64,000 bases of DNA from Ancylobacter koreensis (lineage in GTDB: Bacteria > Pseudomonadota > Alphaproteobacteria > Rhizobiales > Xanthobacteraceae): the NCBI RefSeq assembly GCF_023016525.1, contig NZ_JALKCG010000001.1, forward strand, positions 806,001 through 870,000, given 5' to 3'. Positions within the stretch are counted from its first letter, which is position 1; each line of letters begins with the position of its first letter. Under the pieces are notes generated by a model. It ran no database searches. It was given only the letters and a program-made list of their open reading frames with translations, and had not been told where the DNA came from. The translations under genes and the position numbers were made by a program. Below are positions 16,652 through 26,900 of this stretch, in pieces.

Positions 16652-19272
16652 AGATCGAGGCGCTGCGCCTGTTCAACGTCAAGCGTTTCGCCAATCGCGG
16701 CGTCGCCATCGAGGGCATCGGCGGCGGCGTGAACGTGCTGTGCGCGGCCAACGAGTTCGGCAAGTCGACCAGCTTCGAGGCGCTGCACGCGCTGTTCTTC
16801 CAGCCGCACTCCGGCACGCCGGGCGAGGTGCAGCGGCTGCGTCCCTACAGCGGCGGCAATCCGCTTGTGGAGGCTGACATCTCCACCGCCGAGGGCCGCT
16901 TCCGCCTCACCAAGCAGTATTATGGCGGGCGCTCGGCGCGCGTCGCCGACCTCACCACCGGGCGGCTGGTGGCGCAGGCCGACGAGGCGGAGAACTTCAT
17001 CGCCGGCCTCATCCGTGGCGGCACGGCGGGCCCGGCGGGCCTGCTCTGGGTGCGGCAGGGCATCACCGGCATCGAGAAGCGCAGCAAAACGGAAGAGGAC
17101 GGCGAGAAGCAGGTGCGCGCGAGCCTGCTGGAATCCGTGCAGGGCGAGGTCGAGGCCGTGACCGGCGGACGGCGCATGGCCGAGATCATGGCGGCCGTGC
17201 AGGAGGCGCTGTCCGAACTCGTCACCGCCACCGGCCGGCCGAAGACCGGCGGCCGCTACGCCGCAGCTATCGAGACGCGCGACAGGCTCGCCGCCGAGGA
17301 GCAGCGGCTGGCGGGCGACGTCCGCGCCCTGCGCGAGGCGCTGGATCGGCGCGCGGTCGCCGTCCGGCGGCGCGCCGAACTTGAGAACGCCGAGGAGCGG
17401 CAGGCGCGACGCGCCGCCGTCGAGACGGCGCAGGCCGCCTTCGACGCGGCGAAGGCGGGCGGCGAGGCGGTGAAGACCGTCGAGGCGGAACTCCGGCTGG
17501 CGCAGGAACGGCGGGACGCCGCCCGCGACCAGCGCGACGCCTTCCGCGAGGCCCTGGCGGCAGCGCGTGAGCAGGACGTCGCGCTGCGGGACGCCGCGCA
17601 GCAGCGCGAGGAGGCCGTGGCAAAGCGGCACGGCGCCATCGCGACCATCGAGCAGGCGCGGGCGGAGGATGACGCTGCGGAGGCGGCGGAGCGGGAGGCA
17701 CGCGCCCTGCTGGCCCGCCTCGACGCCGCGATGAAGGCCCGCGCGGCGTGGGAACGGCGCGCCGCGCTCGCCCAGAGGCTGGCCGACGCCGAGCTCGCGC
17801 GTCAGGCGATAGAGGCCGCCGAGGCGCGACGGGCGGTCGAGGCGCTGCCCCCGGCGGCCATCGACGAGGTGCAGGCGCTCGAAATCGAGATCGCCAAGTT
17901 GCGTGCCGTCGAGGTGGCGGCGCGCCCGTCGGTGAGCGTTGCCTATGAGCCGGGCGCCCTCGTGCCCGTGACGATGGACGGCATGCCGCTGCGCGAGGGC
18001 GAGGAGCGCGGCTATGACGGGCAGGCGCAGCTTGTCGTTCCCGGCCTCGGCGCGATCACGCTGCGCGCCAACCGTGCCGCCCCTAATGACGACCGCCGGG
18101 AAAAGGCGGAAGCCCGGCGCCGCGCGCTCCTCGCGGCGATGGGGGTCGAGACTCTCGCCGCCGCCCGCGAAAGGCAGGTGCGGACCCAGCAGATCGACGC
18201 CGAGCTGCGCGAAGCGCAGGCACGCCTTGCCTTGCTGGCGCCCGAAGGGATTGCCCGGCTGCGGGAGGAGATGGCGGCGCAGGGCGCGGTGGACCCCGCG
18301 ACGCTCGAACTGAAGGGCGACCCCGACGGGCTCGCCGCCTCGCTCGCCATGGCCGAGCGTCGGCGCGCCGAGGCGCGGCAGGCCTTGCGCGAGGCCGAAC
18401 CCCGGCGGAGCCGCGCCGACGAGGCCTTCGTCCGGTCGGAGACGCTCCTCGCCTCGCTGAAGGCGGAGCGGGCGCAGGTGGAGGCGATTCTCGGTCCCCC
18501 CGAGGCGCGCGCCGCGCGCGAGCGCGCCCTGTCGGAGCGCCTCGACGCGCTTGAGAGGGTGTGCGTCGAGGCGCAGGCGCGGGCCGAGCGGCTGCGCGCG
18601 GTGGCGGGCGATCTTGAGACCGCCGGTGCGGCGCTGTCGCGCGCGCGCTCCGTCGAGGAGGCCGCCGAAAAGGAGCTGGCCGTGCTGCGCGAGAGCGTCG
18701 CCGCGCTAAACGCGGAGATCGGTGCGCGCAGCGACGAGGCGGTCGAGGAAGCCTGGGTCGAGGCCCGCGAGGCGCTGTCGGCGACCGAGACGCGCGTCGA
18801 GGCGTTCGCCGGCGAGGTGCGCGTGCTCCAGCGGCTGGCCGCCGCGCTGGAAGCTGCCCGCTCGCAAGCCCGCGACCTCTATCTCACGCCTGTGATGACC
18901 GAGCTGCGGCCGCTGCTCGCCCTGCTGTTCGACGACGTCTCGATCACCTTCGATGAGAAGACGCTGCTGCCGCAGAAAATCCTACGCAACGGCCATGAGG
19001 AGGATGTCGAGCGCCTCAGCGGGGGCATGCGCGAGCAGCTTTCGGTGCTCACCCGCCTTGCCTTCGCGCGCCTGCTCGCCCGCGACGGGCGGCCGGCGCC
19101 CGTCATACTGGACGATGCCCTCGTCTATTCCGACGACGACCGCATCGAGAAGATGTTCGACGCGCTCCACCGCCAGTCGCGCGACCAGCAGATCATCGTC
19201 TTCTCCTGCCGCCAGCGCGCTTTCCAGAGGCTTGGCGGGAACGTTCTGCAGATGACGGACTGGCAGCCCTAG
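16648..19272 (+). CDS. YhaN/SbcC-like SMC-family ATPase
   Basis: An 874-residue Rad50/SMC-type ATPase. Walker A (NEFGKST, around residues 35-41) is at the N-terminus. Long Ala/Arg/Glu-rich coiled coils fill about residues 190-400 and 480-720. The C-terminal half-site has the signature LSGGMREQ (from residue 790), a Walker B VILDDAL and the DQQIIVFSCR segment. There is no CxxC zinc hook at the coiled-coil apex; instead a globular insert (about 430-470) lies there, as in YhaN rather than Rad50/SbcC. It is coupled to the YhaO-like nuclease and should form the ATP-driven clamp of a DNA-end-processing complex. Confidence 0.87.
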   Translation: MKIEALRLFNVKRFANRGVAIEGIGGGVNVLCAANEFGKSTSFEALHALFFQPHSGTPGEVQRLRPYSGGNPLVEADISTAEGRFRLTKQYYGGRSARVADLTTGRLVAQADEAENFIAGLIRGGTAGPAGLLWVRQGITGIEKRSKTEEDGEKQVRASLLESVQGEVEAVTGGRRMAEIMAAVQEALSELVTATGRPKTGGRYAAAIETRDRLAAEEQRLAGDVRALREALDRRAVAVRRRAELENAEERQARRAAVETAQAAFDAAKAGGEAVKTVEAELRLAQERRDAARDQRDAFREALAAAREQDVALRDAAQQREEAVAKRHGAIATIEQARAEDDAAEAAEREARALLARLDAAMKARAAWERRAALAQRLADAELARQAIEAAEARRAVEALPPAAIDEVQALEIEIAKLRAVEVAARPSVSVAYEPGALVPVTMDGMPLREGEERGYDGQAQLVVPGLGAITLRANRAAPNDDRREKAEARRRALLAAMGVETLAAARERQVRTQQIDAELREAQARLALLAPEGIARLREEMAAQGAVDPATLELKGDPDGLAASLAMAERRRAEARQALREAEPRRSRADEAFVRSETLLASLKAERAQVEAILGPPEARAARERALSERLDALERVCVEAQARAERLRAVAGDLETAGAALSRARSVEEAAEKELAVLRESVAALNAEIGARSDEAVEEAWVEAREALSATETRVEAFAGEVRVLQRLAAALEAARSQARDLYLTPVMTELRPLLALLFDDVSITFDEKTLLPQKILRNGHEEDVERLSGGMREQLSVLTRLAFARLLARDGRPAPVILDDALVYSDDDRIEKMFDALHRQSRDQQIIVFSCRQRAFQRLGGNVLQMTDWQP

Positions 19273-19572
19273 ACGCACGCGCCGGCCATCCCGCCGGGAA
19301 GATGGCCGGTCAGACCACTCTGCCCTGCGCTGCGCGCCCCTGAATTGAGGCGGCGTTTCGTCGATCTCTGCCCGCATTGAGCGATGCGGAGGTAAGAATT
19401 GCCGCCTGAGATTTCGGCGGAACATTTGGGTACCGTTCGACGTTCTCGCATTGTCCTAACGGAGGCGTTGTCGGTGCACGCGGCTCCGGATTTTCGTATA
19501 AGCTGGGCTTCTCCTTGTCTCCGGTCGGAGCGGGCGCGCCGCAATTTGCCCTCTCGATGGAAAAACGTCGAC
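19273..19572. other. Intergenic region with a hairpin after yhaN-like gene
   Basis: No convincing gene. CCGGCCAT (19282-19289) and ATGGCCGG (19302-19309) form a perfect 8-bp stem just after the stop of the ATPase gene but without a T-tract, so termination there is uncertain. The remainder, before the diguanylate cyclase, is clearly less GC-rich than the surroundings and probably holds its promoter; I could not define -35/-10 boxes with confidence. Confidence 0.45.
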
Positions 19573-21243
19573 ATGCGTAGACCGGACGCCGGGCAGATTG
19601 CGATAGCAATCACAGCTCTATTTTTTGCAATGAATGCGATTGTCTTCTATGTCAACGTTACATCGCTGTTTTATTTGAATATACGTATCAATGACACTCT
19701 GAGGACAGAGGCGGCAATATCGAGCGTGACGCAGGCCATGCTGGACGCCGAGACCGGCCAGCGCGGATTCCTGTTAACTTCCAATCGATTGTATCTCGCG
19801 CCCTATTTCAGGTCGCTGGGCGCGATCAATGCGGGTATGGCCCGCCTCACCAAGTCGATTGGAGATGATGCCCTGCAAAAAGACTTGCTCGATCACCTTA
19901 ACATGCTGATCGAGCAAAAACTGTCGGAACTCGAAGAATCCATCAGCATCCACGAGAGGTACGGTGCCGAGGCGTCGAAGGAGTATGTCATTCGCAGCTC
20001 TGGCATTGCGACGATGGACGATCTCCGCGCGACGCTGCAGGCGATGTCGCGCCAGGAGGCGGTCGATCTTCAGGGCATACAGAGCCTCTATAACGGGCAC
20101 CGGCAGTGGGCGATCATCGCCATGCTTGGCTTTTTCGCGACCTGCCTCGGCCTTATCGGCGGGTTGGTGGTGATGGCGCGGCGGGAAATCCATGCCCGGC
20201 GGCAGGCCGAAGAAGACCACAGCCGCTACGCCGCCACGATTGCCGAGAAAGCGGCCGAGATCGAAGCGGAGCGCAACGAGGTCGCCAGCCTGAACGAGAT
20301 GGCCAGTTTCCTGCAGAGCTGCAACTCGGTGCGGGAACTCAGCGCGATGGTCGGCGGATTTCTGGCCCGCTCCTTTCCGGGCATGTCGGGCGGTCTCTAT
20401 ATTTTCGCTTCCTCGCGCAACAGGCTCGACCGGATCGCGCAGTTCGGCGGCGCCGACATAGCCGAGGCTGCGGCTCCGGACGCCTGCTGGGGACTTCGGC
20501 GCGGCGGCCCCCACAAATTCGCCGCAGGCACGGGAATCCCCCGCTGCGAACACCTTGAGGTCAGCAGCGGTCCGTGCAGCCTTTGCCACCCGCTGATCGC
20601 CCATGGCGAGACGGTCGGCCTGCTGACGCTGGAAGGTGCGGGGGAGGCCAAGGGCATGGACCGGCTCGCGTATGCGGCCAGCCAGCATCTCGCCCTCGCC
20701 ATCGCCCTCGCCAATCTGCGGCTGCGCGACACGCTGAGGGAACAGTCGATACGCGACCCGCTCACCGGGGCCTTCAATCGTCGCTATTTCGATGCCGTCG
20801 CGGAGAAGGAGATCGCCCAGAGCCGCCGCTTCGACCGCCCGTTCGCGATCCTGATGATCGATATCGACAACTTCAAGCGCTACAACGACGTTCATGGCCA
20901 TGCGGCGGGCGACGCCGTGCTGGTCGCCTTCTGCGAGTATCTGCGGACGCAGACACGCGCGAGCGACTGGCTGTTTCGCGTCGGTGGCGAGGAGTTCGCG
21001 CTGCTGCTGCGCGAGACCGACTGCAGGGCGGCCGAGCGCAAGGCCGAGCACCTGCGCGAAGGCATTGCCGCGCTGCGCGTCGAGGCGAACGGGACGGCGC
21101 TTCCGGCCATCACCGTCTCGATGGGAATTGCCCTGCCGCAAGCCGACGACGAGCGCTTCGAGGATGTCATGGCCCGTGCCGACAGGGCGCTCTACGCCTC
21201 GAAGACGTCCGGCCGGAACCGCGTGACGGTCGAGGCGGTCTAG
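19573..21243 (+). CDS. CHASE3-GAF-GGDEF diguanylate cyclase
   Basis: A 556-residue membrane-bound cyclase. TM1 is at about residues 8-33, then a CHASE3-type periplasmic region with the typical AETGQRGFL motif, then TM2 near 175-200. A GAF domain (about 235-385) follows with conserved cysteines in [14 protein letters not shown] and CSLCHPL. The GGDEF domain starts at [12 protein letters not shown], with active-site GGEEF at 471-475 and an intact inhibitory I-site RASD at 462-465, five residues upstream. It should make cyclic di-GMP and be product-inhibited. ATG 19573 gives a normal N-terminal helix; the open frame extends upstream to 19399 without sense. The first 600 bases are lower in GC than neighbouring genes. 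Single-gene unit, convergent with tRNA-Ser. Confidence 0.9.
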   Translation: MRRPDAGQIAIAITALFFAMNAIVFYVNVTSLFYLNIRINDTLRTEAAISSVTQAMLDAETGQRGFLLTSNRLYLAPYFRSLGAINAGMARLTKSIGDDALQKDLLDHLNMLIEQKLSELEESISIHERYGAEASKEYVIRSSGIATMDDLRATLQAMSRQEAVDLQGIQSLYNGHRQWAIIAMLGFFATCLGLIGGLVVMARREIHARRQAEEDHSRYAATIAEKAAEIEAERNEVASLNEMASFLQSCNSVRELSAMVGGFLARSFPGMSGGLYIFASSRNRLDRIAQFGGADIAEAAAPDACWGLRRGGPHKFAAGTGIPRCEHLEVSSGPCSLCHPLIAHGETVGLLTLEGAGEAKGMDRLAYAASQHLALAIALANLRLRDTLREQSIRDPLTGAFNRRYFDAVAEKEIAQSRRFDRPFAILMIDIDNFKRYNDVHGHAAGDAVLVAFCEYLRTQTRASDWLFRVGGEEFALLLRETDCRAAERKAEHLREGIAALRVEANGTALPAITVSMGIALPQADDERFEDVMARADRALYASKTSGRNRVTVEAV

Positions 21244-21247
21244 CCGT

Positions 21248-21290
21248 CCGGTCCCGAGAGCGGGCGAGCCGGGACGTTCATCGGGACCGG
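21248..21290. terminator. Inverted repeat between cyclase gene and tRNA-Ser
   Basis: CCGGTCCCGA (21248-21257) and TCGGGACCGG (21281-21290) are perfect 10-bp inverted repeats separated by 23 bases, lying between the 3' end of the cyclase gene and the 3' end of the convergent tRNA. The position suggests bidirectional termination, but there is no T-tract. Confidence 0.4.
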
Positions 21291-21294
21291 TCGA

Positions 21295-21384
21295 TGGCGG
21301 AGGGAGCGGGATTCGAACCCGCGATACGGTTTCCCGTATACACACTTTCCAGGCGTGCGCCTTCAACCACTCGGCCACCCCTCC
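21295..21384 (-). tRNA. tRNA-Ser (GGA)
   Basis: Read on the minus strand this 90-base segment begins GGAGGGG and ends with the encoded CCA (21295-21297). The acceptor stem pairs GGAGGGG with TCCCTCC, the last pair being G-U. The anticodon loop is CTGGAAA, giving anticodon GGA (reads UCC/UCU). There is a long variable arm as expected for class II tRNA-Ser, and the T loop is GGTTCGAATCC. Confidence 0.97.
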
Positions 21385-21711
21385 GTCCGCGGGCTGGGCC
21401 CGGCGGCTTCGAGGCGCGTCCGGCCGGGGCGGGACGATCCGTCGAAGAGGCGCGGAATATAGCGAAGCGCGCCGTGCTGGCAAGACGCCGCGGGACGCCA
21501 TCCTCAACTGCGGCGCATTCGCGTGTCGAGGCGCCCGCAAATGGCCTGCCGCACCTGCACGGGGAAGGCTGGCGGCGCAGTCCTACACGTGTGAGGGGCG
21601 CCGCCGTGCGTTGCAGGACGGAAGCCGCAGATCCCGTGTGGGCCGCTGCCGCCGCTTTCCGTCGCAGGGGGCTCGGCTGAGACGGACGGGAAAAGCGAAC
21701 GCGGCCGGCGT
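21385..21711. other. Gene-free stretch between tRNA-Ser and a small exported gene
   Basis: Apart from the tRNA promoter at 21456-21483, nothing supportable was seen. Long open frames crossing this stretch are high-GC shadows without recognisable protein content. Confidence 0.6.
21456..21483 (-). promoter_or_regulatory. Probable sigma-70 promoter for tRNA-Ser
   Basis: On the minus strand TTGCCA (plus 21478-21483) is followed after 16 bases by TATATT (plus 21456-21461), about 70 bp upstream of the tRNA 5' end. Spacing and box quality fit a strong housekeeping promoter, in a region with no protein gene. Confidence 0.5.
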
Positions 21712-22080
21712 TCAGGGCGCCGGCGGGGTGGTGCCGGTGATCGAGCAGGTGGCGCCGTCCGCCTTGGGGCCGAGCAGGTGCACCTGGTCCTGCCCCTTCT
21801 CGCCAGCGACGATGTTGAAGATGATCACCCCGGCCGAGCCGACCGGCTTGCCCTTGGCGGTGAAGGCGCACTGCACCCCGACCGAGCCGACCGTATTCGG
21901 CGTGTCGTTCACCACCGCCACGTTCAGCACGCTGCCGACATCGTTGGTGAACAGGTCGCCCTGCACGAGCTTGAGTCCGGCATCGTCGGCCAGCGCGGCA
22001 CCCGCGCCGGAAAGCGGCGCGGCGAGAAGCGCGGCCAGAATCGTGGCGAGGAGGAAGGCGTGCTGTCGCGTCGGATACAT
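21712..22080 (-). CDS. Exported protein, unknown
   Basis: A 122-residue protein with a signal peptide ([11 protein letters not shown]... with a hydrophobic core, cleavage near AALADD). The mature part, about 85 residues, contains two Cys residues that could form a disulfide (VQCAF and ATCSI) and ends in a Pro/Ala tail. Beta-strand-like alternation ([13 protein letters not shown]) suggests a small beta-rich domain. The family is not recognised. ATG 22080 was preferred to 22095 because it starts directly at the signal peptide; the ribosome-binding site is weak. It is monocistronic. Confidence 0.68.
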   Translation of the reverse strand: MYPTRQHAFLLATILAALLAAPLSGAGAALADDAGLKLVQGDLFTNDVGSVLNVAVVNDTPNTVGSVGVQCAFTAKGKPVGSAGVIIFNIVAGEKGQDQVHLLGPKADGATCSITGTTPPAP

Positions 22081-22449
22081 GAAGGGCCCCGGCACGGTCC
22101 GGGGCGGCGCGCGGACCGTCTTACTGGCTGTGAGGTCGCCGCGCGCGGCAGCCTAGAGCAAGCGCGGGAAATGTCGAGCCGGGGCCGGCGGGCGAGGTCC
22201 CGGCATGCCTCGATGCCCTTGGCTTCGATTCGCGCAGGGCCATGGCGGCGCCGGTACCCCAGGTGAGGCTCGCCCGCGCCATGTCATGAAGCCGGGCGTG
22301 GGGGCGGCCTCTTCGGATTGCGGAGGTATAATCGCGCCGGCTTCGACGCGCCCCGCACTAAGATAGCCGGCTTCTCCGCCGCTCCGGAAAGCTTCCGGGC
22401 GGCTTCACGCGCGAACAACCATGGATATGTTCCGCACGGTTCGGTTCAT
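22081..22449. other. Gene-free leader region upstream of efflux operon
   Basis: No open frame here has recognisable protein content. The region separates the minus-strand small exported gene from the plus-strand efflux operon, whose operator-like repeats begin at 22450. Nothing else supportable was seen. Confidence 0.55.
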
Positions 22450-22508
22450 CATGTCATCGTCCTGACATGGCGGCGTTTCTAAACGTAAATACATTCAAAT
22501 AGTTACGT
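22450..22508 (+). promoter_or_regulatory. Operator-like repeats and promoter of RND efflux operon
   Basis: Three dyads are packed into 59 bp: CATGTCA-N6-TGACATG (22450-22469), CGTTT-CT-AAACG (22474-22485) and ACGTAA-N14-TTACGT (22483-22508). A candidate promoter overlaps them, CTGACA at 22462-22467 and TAAATA at 22486-22491 with 18-bp spacing. The efflux gene starts 61 bp downstream. The arrangement fits repression by a TetR/AcrR-type or similar dimer; no regulator gene lies next to the operon. Confidence 0.55.
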
Positions 22509-22569
22509 CTGGACAACGCTTCCGCCGACTGTATAGTCCGGCTGCGGGGATCGACGTCGGAGGGGAAGA

Positions 22570-23850
22570 ATGGGTCCGAGCGCTTATCTGGCCGGTCGGC
22601 GTCGTATGACGGCGGGTCTCGCCGGGGTCGGGATGGCGGCCCTGCTGCTCGCGGCCTGCTCGGAGGAGAACAAATACGTCGCTCCTCCCCCGCCCAAGGT
22701 CACGGTGGCGGCGCCGCTCCAGCAGGAAGTGACGCGCTATCTCAACTTCACCGGCAACACCGCCTCGATCAACTCGATCGACCTGGTGGCCCGGGTGGAG
22801 GGCTTCCTCGACGCGATCGACTACAAGGACGGCTCGGTGGTCAAGAAGGGCGACCGGCTGTTCCTGATCCAGCAGGACACCTATCAGGCCGATCTCGACC
22901 AGGCGAAGGCGCAGCTCGCCTCGGCCCAGGCTCAGCTCACCAACAATCAGGCCGAGTATCAGCGCCAGTCGACGCTCGGCCAGCAGGACTTCTCCTCGCA
23001 GGCGACGGTCGACAAGGCGCGCGCCGCCATGGAGCAGGCGCAGGCCTCGGTCGATGCCGCCAAGGCCAATATCGAGATCGCCACCATCAATCTCGGCTAC
23101 ACCACGGTGACGGCGCCCTTCGACGGCATCGCCACCCGCCACCTTGCCGATGTCGGCCAGCTTGTCGGCCATGGCGAGCCGACCAAGCTCGCCACGCTGG
23201 TGCAGATGAACCCGATCTACGCCTATTTCAACATCGGCGAGAACGAGGTGCTGCGCATCAAGGATGCACTGGCGGCGCAGGGGCGCACCATCGAGCAGGT
23301 CAAGGAGATCGAGATCGATATCGGCCTGCAGAACGAGGGCGAGGACTACCCCCACAAGGGCAGGCTCGACTACGTGTCGCCGGAAGTCGATCCTGCGACC
23401 GGCACGCTGCTGGTGCGCGGCGTGTTCGACAACGCGAAGCTGGAGCTGCTGCCCGGGCTGTTCGTGCGGGTGCGCATCCCGGCGAAGAAGATCCCGGACG
23501 CCTACCTGGTGCCGGACACCGCCATCGGCTCGGCGCAGCAGGGCAAATATGTGCTGGTGGTCAACAAGGACAACGAGGTCGAGCAGAAGATCGTCACCAC
23601 CGGCCAGCAGGTCGGCGAGCTGCGTGTGGTCGAGAGCGGCCTCGCGGCGGGCGACCGGGTGGTGATCGGCGGCATCCAGCGCGCCACGCCGGGCTCCAAG
23701 GTCGATCCGGTCGCCGGCTCGCTGGAGACGACGGCCGCGCCCGCCGCCTCCACCCCCGCAGCGGCGCCCGCCGCCTCCACCCCCGCAGCGGCGCCCGCCG
23801 GCACGGCTCCGGCGGCGGCTCCTGCGGCTCCGGCCAAGACCGGCAACTGA
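22570..23850 (+). CDS. RND efflux periplasmic adaptor (AcrA/MexA type)
   Basis: A 426-residue membrane fusion protein. The N-terminus is a lipoprotein signal with lipobox LLAAC (Cys near residue 34). Then come a lipoyl/barrel-sandwich half (VARVEGFLDAIDYKDG), an alpha-helical hairpin of Ala/Gln-rich repeats, the second lipoyl half (VTAPFDGIATRH) and a beta-barrel/membrane-proximal domain. The C-terminal about 50 residues are a low-complexity Ala/Pro/Thr tail encoded partly by a 27-bp tandem repeat. The ribosome-binding site GGAGGGGA lies about 6 nt upstream of the ATG. It links the inner-membrane pump encoded next to an outer-membrane channel not encoded here. Confidence 0.93.
   Translation: MGPSAYLAGRRRMTAGLAGVGMAALLLAACSEENKYVAPPPPKVTVAAPLQQEVTRYLNFTGNTASINSIDLVARVEGFLDAIDYKDGSVVKKGDRLFLIQQDTYQADLDQAKAQLASAQAQLTNNQAEYQRQSTLGQQDFSSQATVDKARAAMEQAQASVDAAKANIEIATINLGYTTVTAPFDGIATRHLADVGQLVGHGEPTKLATLVQMNPIYAYFNIGENEVLRIKDALAAQGRTIEQVKEIEIDIGLQNEGEDYPHKGRLDYVSPEVDPATGTLLVRGVFDNAKLELLPGLFVRVRIPAKKIPDAYLVPDTAIGSAQQGKYVLVVNKDNEVEQKIVTTGQQVGELRVVESGLAAGDRVVIGGIQRATPGSKVDPVAGSLETTAAPAASTPAAAPAASTPAAAPAGTAPAAAPAAPAKTGN
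23737..23790 (+). repeat. 27-bp perfect tandem repeat in adaptor tail
   Basis: Two identical 27-bp units (23737-23763 and 23764-23790), followed by a partial third, encode Ala/Pro/Ser/Thr repeats at the C-terminus of the efflux adaptor. The unit is a multiple of three, so copy changes keep the frame. Confidence 0.85.
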
Positions 23851-23860
23851 GTGCGTGAGC

Positions 23861-23881
23861 GCCGGCGCCGTGGGCGCCGGC
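23861..23881 (+). promoter_or_regulatory. Strong hairpin between adaptor and pump genes
   Basis: GCCGGCGCC, loop GTG, GGCGCCGGC: a perfect 9-bp stem starting 11 nt after the adaptor stop codon, in the 116-nt gap before the pump gene. Without a T-tract it is more likely an mRNA-stabilising or processing element than a terminator. Confidence 0.5.
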
Positions 23882-23966
23882 CGGCCTGCCCGACCTGCGC
23901 TTTCCGAACGGCGCTTCCGATCTCCGCTTTCCAACGCCCGGCCCGTCCGAACCGAAGGCCCGTATC

Positions 23967-26900
23967 ATGATCTCACGCTTCTTCATCGAACGGCCGGTTC
24001 TCGCCAACGTGCTGGCGCTCGTCTTCGTGCTGATCGGCAGCGTGGCGCTGCTCACGCTGCCGGTCGCGCAATATCCCAATGTGGTTCCGCCGACGATCCA
24101 GGTCACGACGCTCTATCCCGGCGCCAGCGCCCGCACGCTGGTCGACACGGTGGCGCTGCCCATCGAACAGCAGGTCAACGGCGTCGAGGGCATGCTCTAC
24201 ATGCAGTCGACGAGCGCCTCCGACGGCAGCTACACGCTGACCGTGACCTTCGCCATCGGCACCGATCCGAACATGGCGCAGGTGCTGGTGCAGAACCGCG
24301 TCGCCATCGCGCTCGCCTCGCTGCCGCAGGCGGTGCAGGTGCAGGGCGTGACGACGCAGATCAAGTCGACGGCGATCCTGCAGTTCGTGAACCTCTATTC
24401 GCCGGACGGGAGCTACGACAGCCTGTTCCTCGCCAATTACGGCGTCATCAACCTGCAGAACGAGATCGCCCGCCTCGACGGCGTGGGCAATGTCGCGGTG
24501 TTCGGGGCCGGCCAGTACGCGATGCGCGTCTGGCTGAACCCGGACGAGCTCCAGGCCCGCCAGCTCACCCCGCAGGATGTGGTCGACGCGATCCAGCAGC
24601 AGAGCCAGGAAGTGGCCTCCGGCGTCGTCGGCATGCCGCCGGTGCCGAAGGACCAGAACTTCCAGTTCACCCTGACGATGGACGGCCGGCTCAACGACGC
24701 CGCCGATTACGAGAACATCATCGTCAAGGTGTCGAACGCCGATGGCGGGCGCATTACAAGGCTGCGCGACGTGGCGCGGGTCGAGATCGGCGCGCAGACC
24801 TACAGCCAGATCTTCACCTATAACGACAAGCCGGCGGCGGCGCTGGGCATCTACCAGCTTCCCGAGGCGAACTCGCTCCAGGTGGCGACCGAGGTGCGCG
24901 CCAAGATGGAGCTGCTCGCCAAGAACTTCCCGCCCGGCCTCGCCTACGCCATTCCCTTCGACACCACCGTCTTCGTCAACGCCTCGGTCACCGAGGTTTA
25001 CAAGACGCTGTTCGAGGCCGGCATCCTCGTGCTCATCGTCATCCTCGTCTTCCTGCAGGACTGGCGGGCGACGCTGGTGCCGGCGACCACCGTGCCGGTG
25101 ACGATCATCGGCACCTTCGCGGCCATGGCGGCGATGGGCTTCACGGTGAACCTCTCGACGCTGTTCGCCATCGTCCTCGCCATCGGCATCGTGGTGGACG
25201 ACGCCATCGTCATCGTCGAGGGCGTGGCGCGCCACATCGAGCGCGGCCTGCCCGGAAGGCTTGCCGCCGAGAAGGCGATGGACGAGCTGCTCGGCCCGAT
25301 CATCGGCATCACGCTGGTGCTGATGGCGGTGTTCCTGCCGGCTGCCTTCATGCCCGGCCTTACCGGCCAGATGTACAAGCAATTCGCGCTGGTCATCGCC
25401 GCCACCGCCTTCATCTCGGCGATCAACGCCATGACGCTGAAGCCGACGCAGTGCGCGCTGTGGCTGCGCCCGCCGGTGCCGGAGGAGAAGCGCAACTTCT
25501 TCTACCGGGGCTTCAACGCCGTCTACAACAGGGCCGAGCACTGGTACGCCGGCCTGATCCACCACATGGTCAAGGCGAGCTACATCGTGGTCTCGGTCGG
25601 CCTCGTGCTGATCGGCCTCGCCATCTGGGGCATCACCCGGGTGCCGACCGGCTTCCTGCCGACCGAGGACCAGGGCTATGTGCTGATCGGCGCGCAGCTG
25701 CCCGACGCCGCCTCGCTGGGCCGCACCGCCGACGTGATGGACAAGATCTCCAAGATCGTCGGTGCCACGCCGGGCGTGAAGGACGTTATCGCCATTTCCG
25801 GCGTCTCGGTGCTCGACAACAACGCTACCCTGCCGAATGCCGGCGTCGCCTATGTCATGCTCCAGCCCTGGGACGAGCGCGACAAGGCCGGCCAGGGCCT
25901 GCTCTGGATGTACGAGACGCTGAACAAGCAGCTGGCGCAGATCGAGGAGGCCCGCACCTTCGTGCTGGTGCCGCCGGCGATCCAGGGCGTGGGCAACGCC
26001 TCCGGCTTCACCATGATGCTGCAGCAGAAGGACGGCAGCTTCGATTTCCCCGAGCTGCAGGGCGCGACGCAGCAGGTGGTGGCCAACGCCTCCACCCAGT
26101 CGGCGCTGCAGCGCCTGTCCACCTCGTTCCGCGCCAACGTTCCCCAGCTCTATCTCAAGATCGACCGCATCAAGGCGGAGACCCTCGGCGTCACGGTCGG
26201 GCAGGTGTTCTCCACCGTGCAGGGCTTCGTCGGGTCGAGCTACGTGACCCAGTTCAACGAGTTCGGCCAGACCTTCCAGGCCTATATCCAGGCCGAGGCC
26301 GATTTCCGGCGCACGCCGGAGGAAATCCTCAACCTGAAGATCCGCACGCCGGAAGGCGTCATGGTGCCGCTCGGCACGCTGGCCACGGTGGAGCCCTCGT
26401 TCGGACCGCCGCTGATCACGCTCTATAACCTCTATCCCGCGACCACGGTGCAGGGCGCGCCGGCCACCGGCTTCTCTTCCGGCCAGGCGCTGCAGATCAT
26501 GGATCAGGTCGCCGACGCGACGTTGCCGCCGGGCATGGGCTATGACTGGACGGCCATGTCCTATCAGGAAGTGATCGTCGGCAACGAGGTCTATTACGTC
26601 TTCGGCCTCGCCATCCTGCTGGTCTACTTCGTCCTCGCCGGCCAGTACGAGAGCTGGATCCTGCCCTTCTCGGTGCTGCTCGCCGTGCCGCTGGCGCTGC
26701 TCGGCACCGTGGCGGCGCTGACCGGGCTCGGCGTCTCCAACAATCTCTACACGCAGATCGGCCTCATCCTGCTGATCGCCCTCTCGGCCAAGAACGCCAT
26801 CCTCATCGTCGAGTTCGCGCGCGAAAAACGGGCGGAGGGCATGGAGATCATCGAGGCGGCGACCGAGGCCGCGCGGCTGCGTTTCCGGCCGATCCTGATG

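Noticed and set aside
20574-21680. 368-residue plus-strand frame crossing the tRNA region
   Set aside because: It is a shifted frame of the diguanylate cyclase running through the tRNA; no domain and no start signal.
22100-22449. Small genes in the gap before the efflux operon
   Set aside because: Open frames there are short, Arg/Ala-rich and lack ribosome-binding sites.
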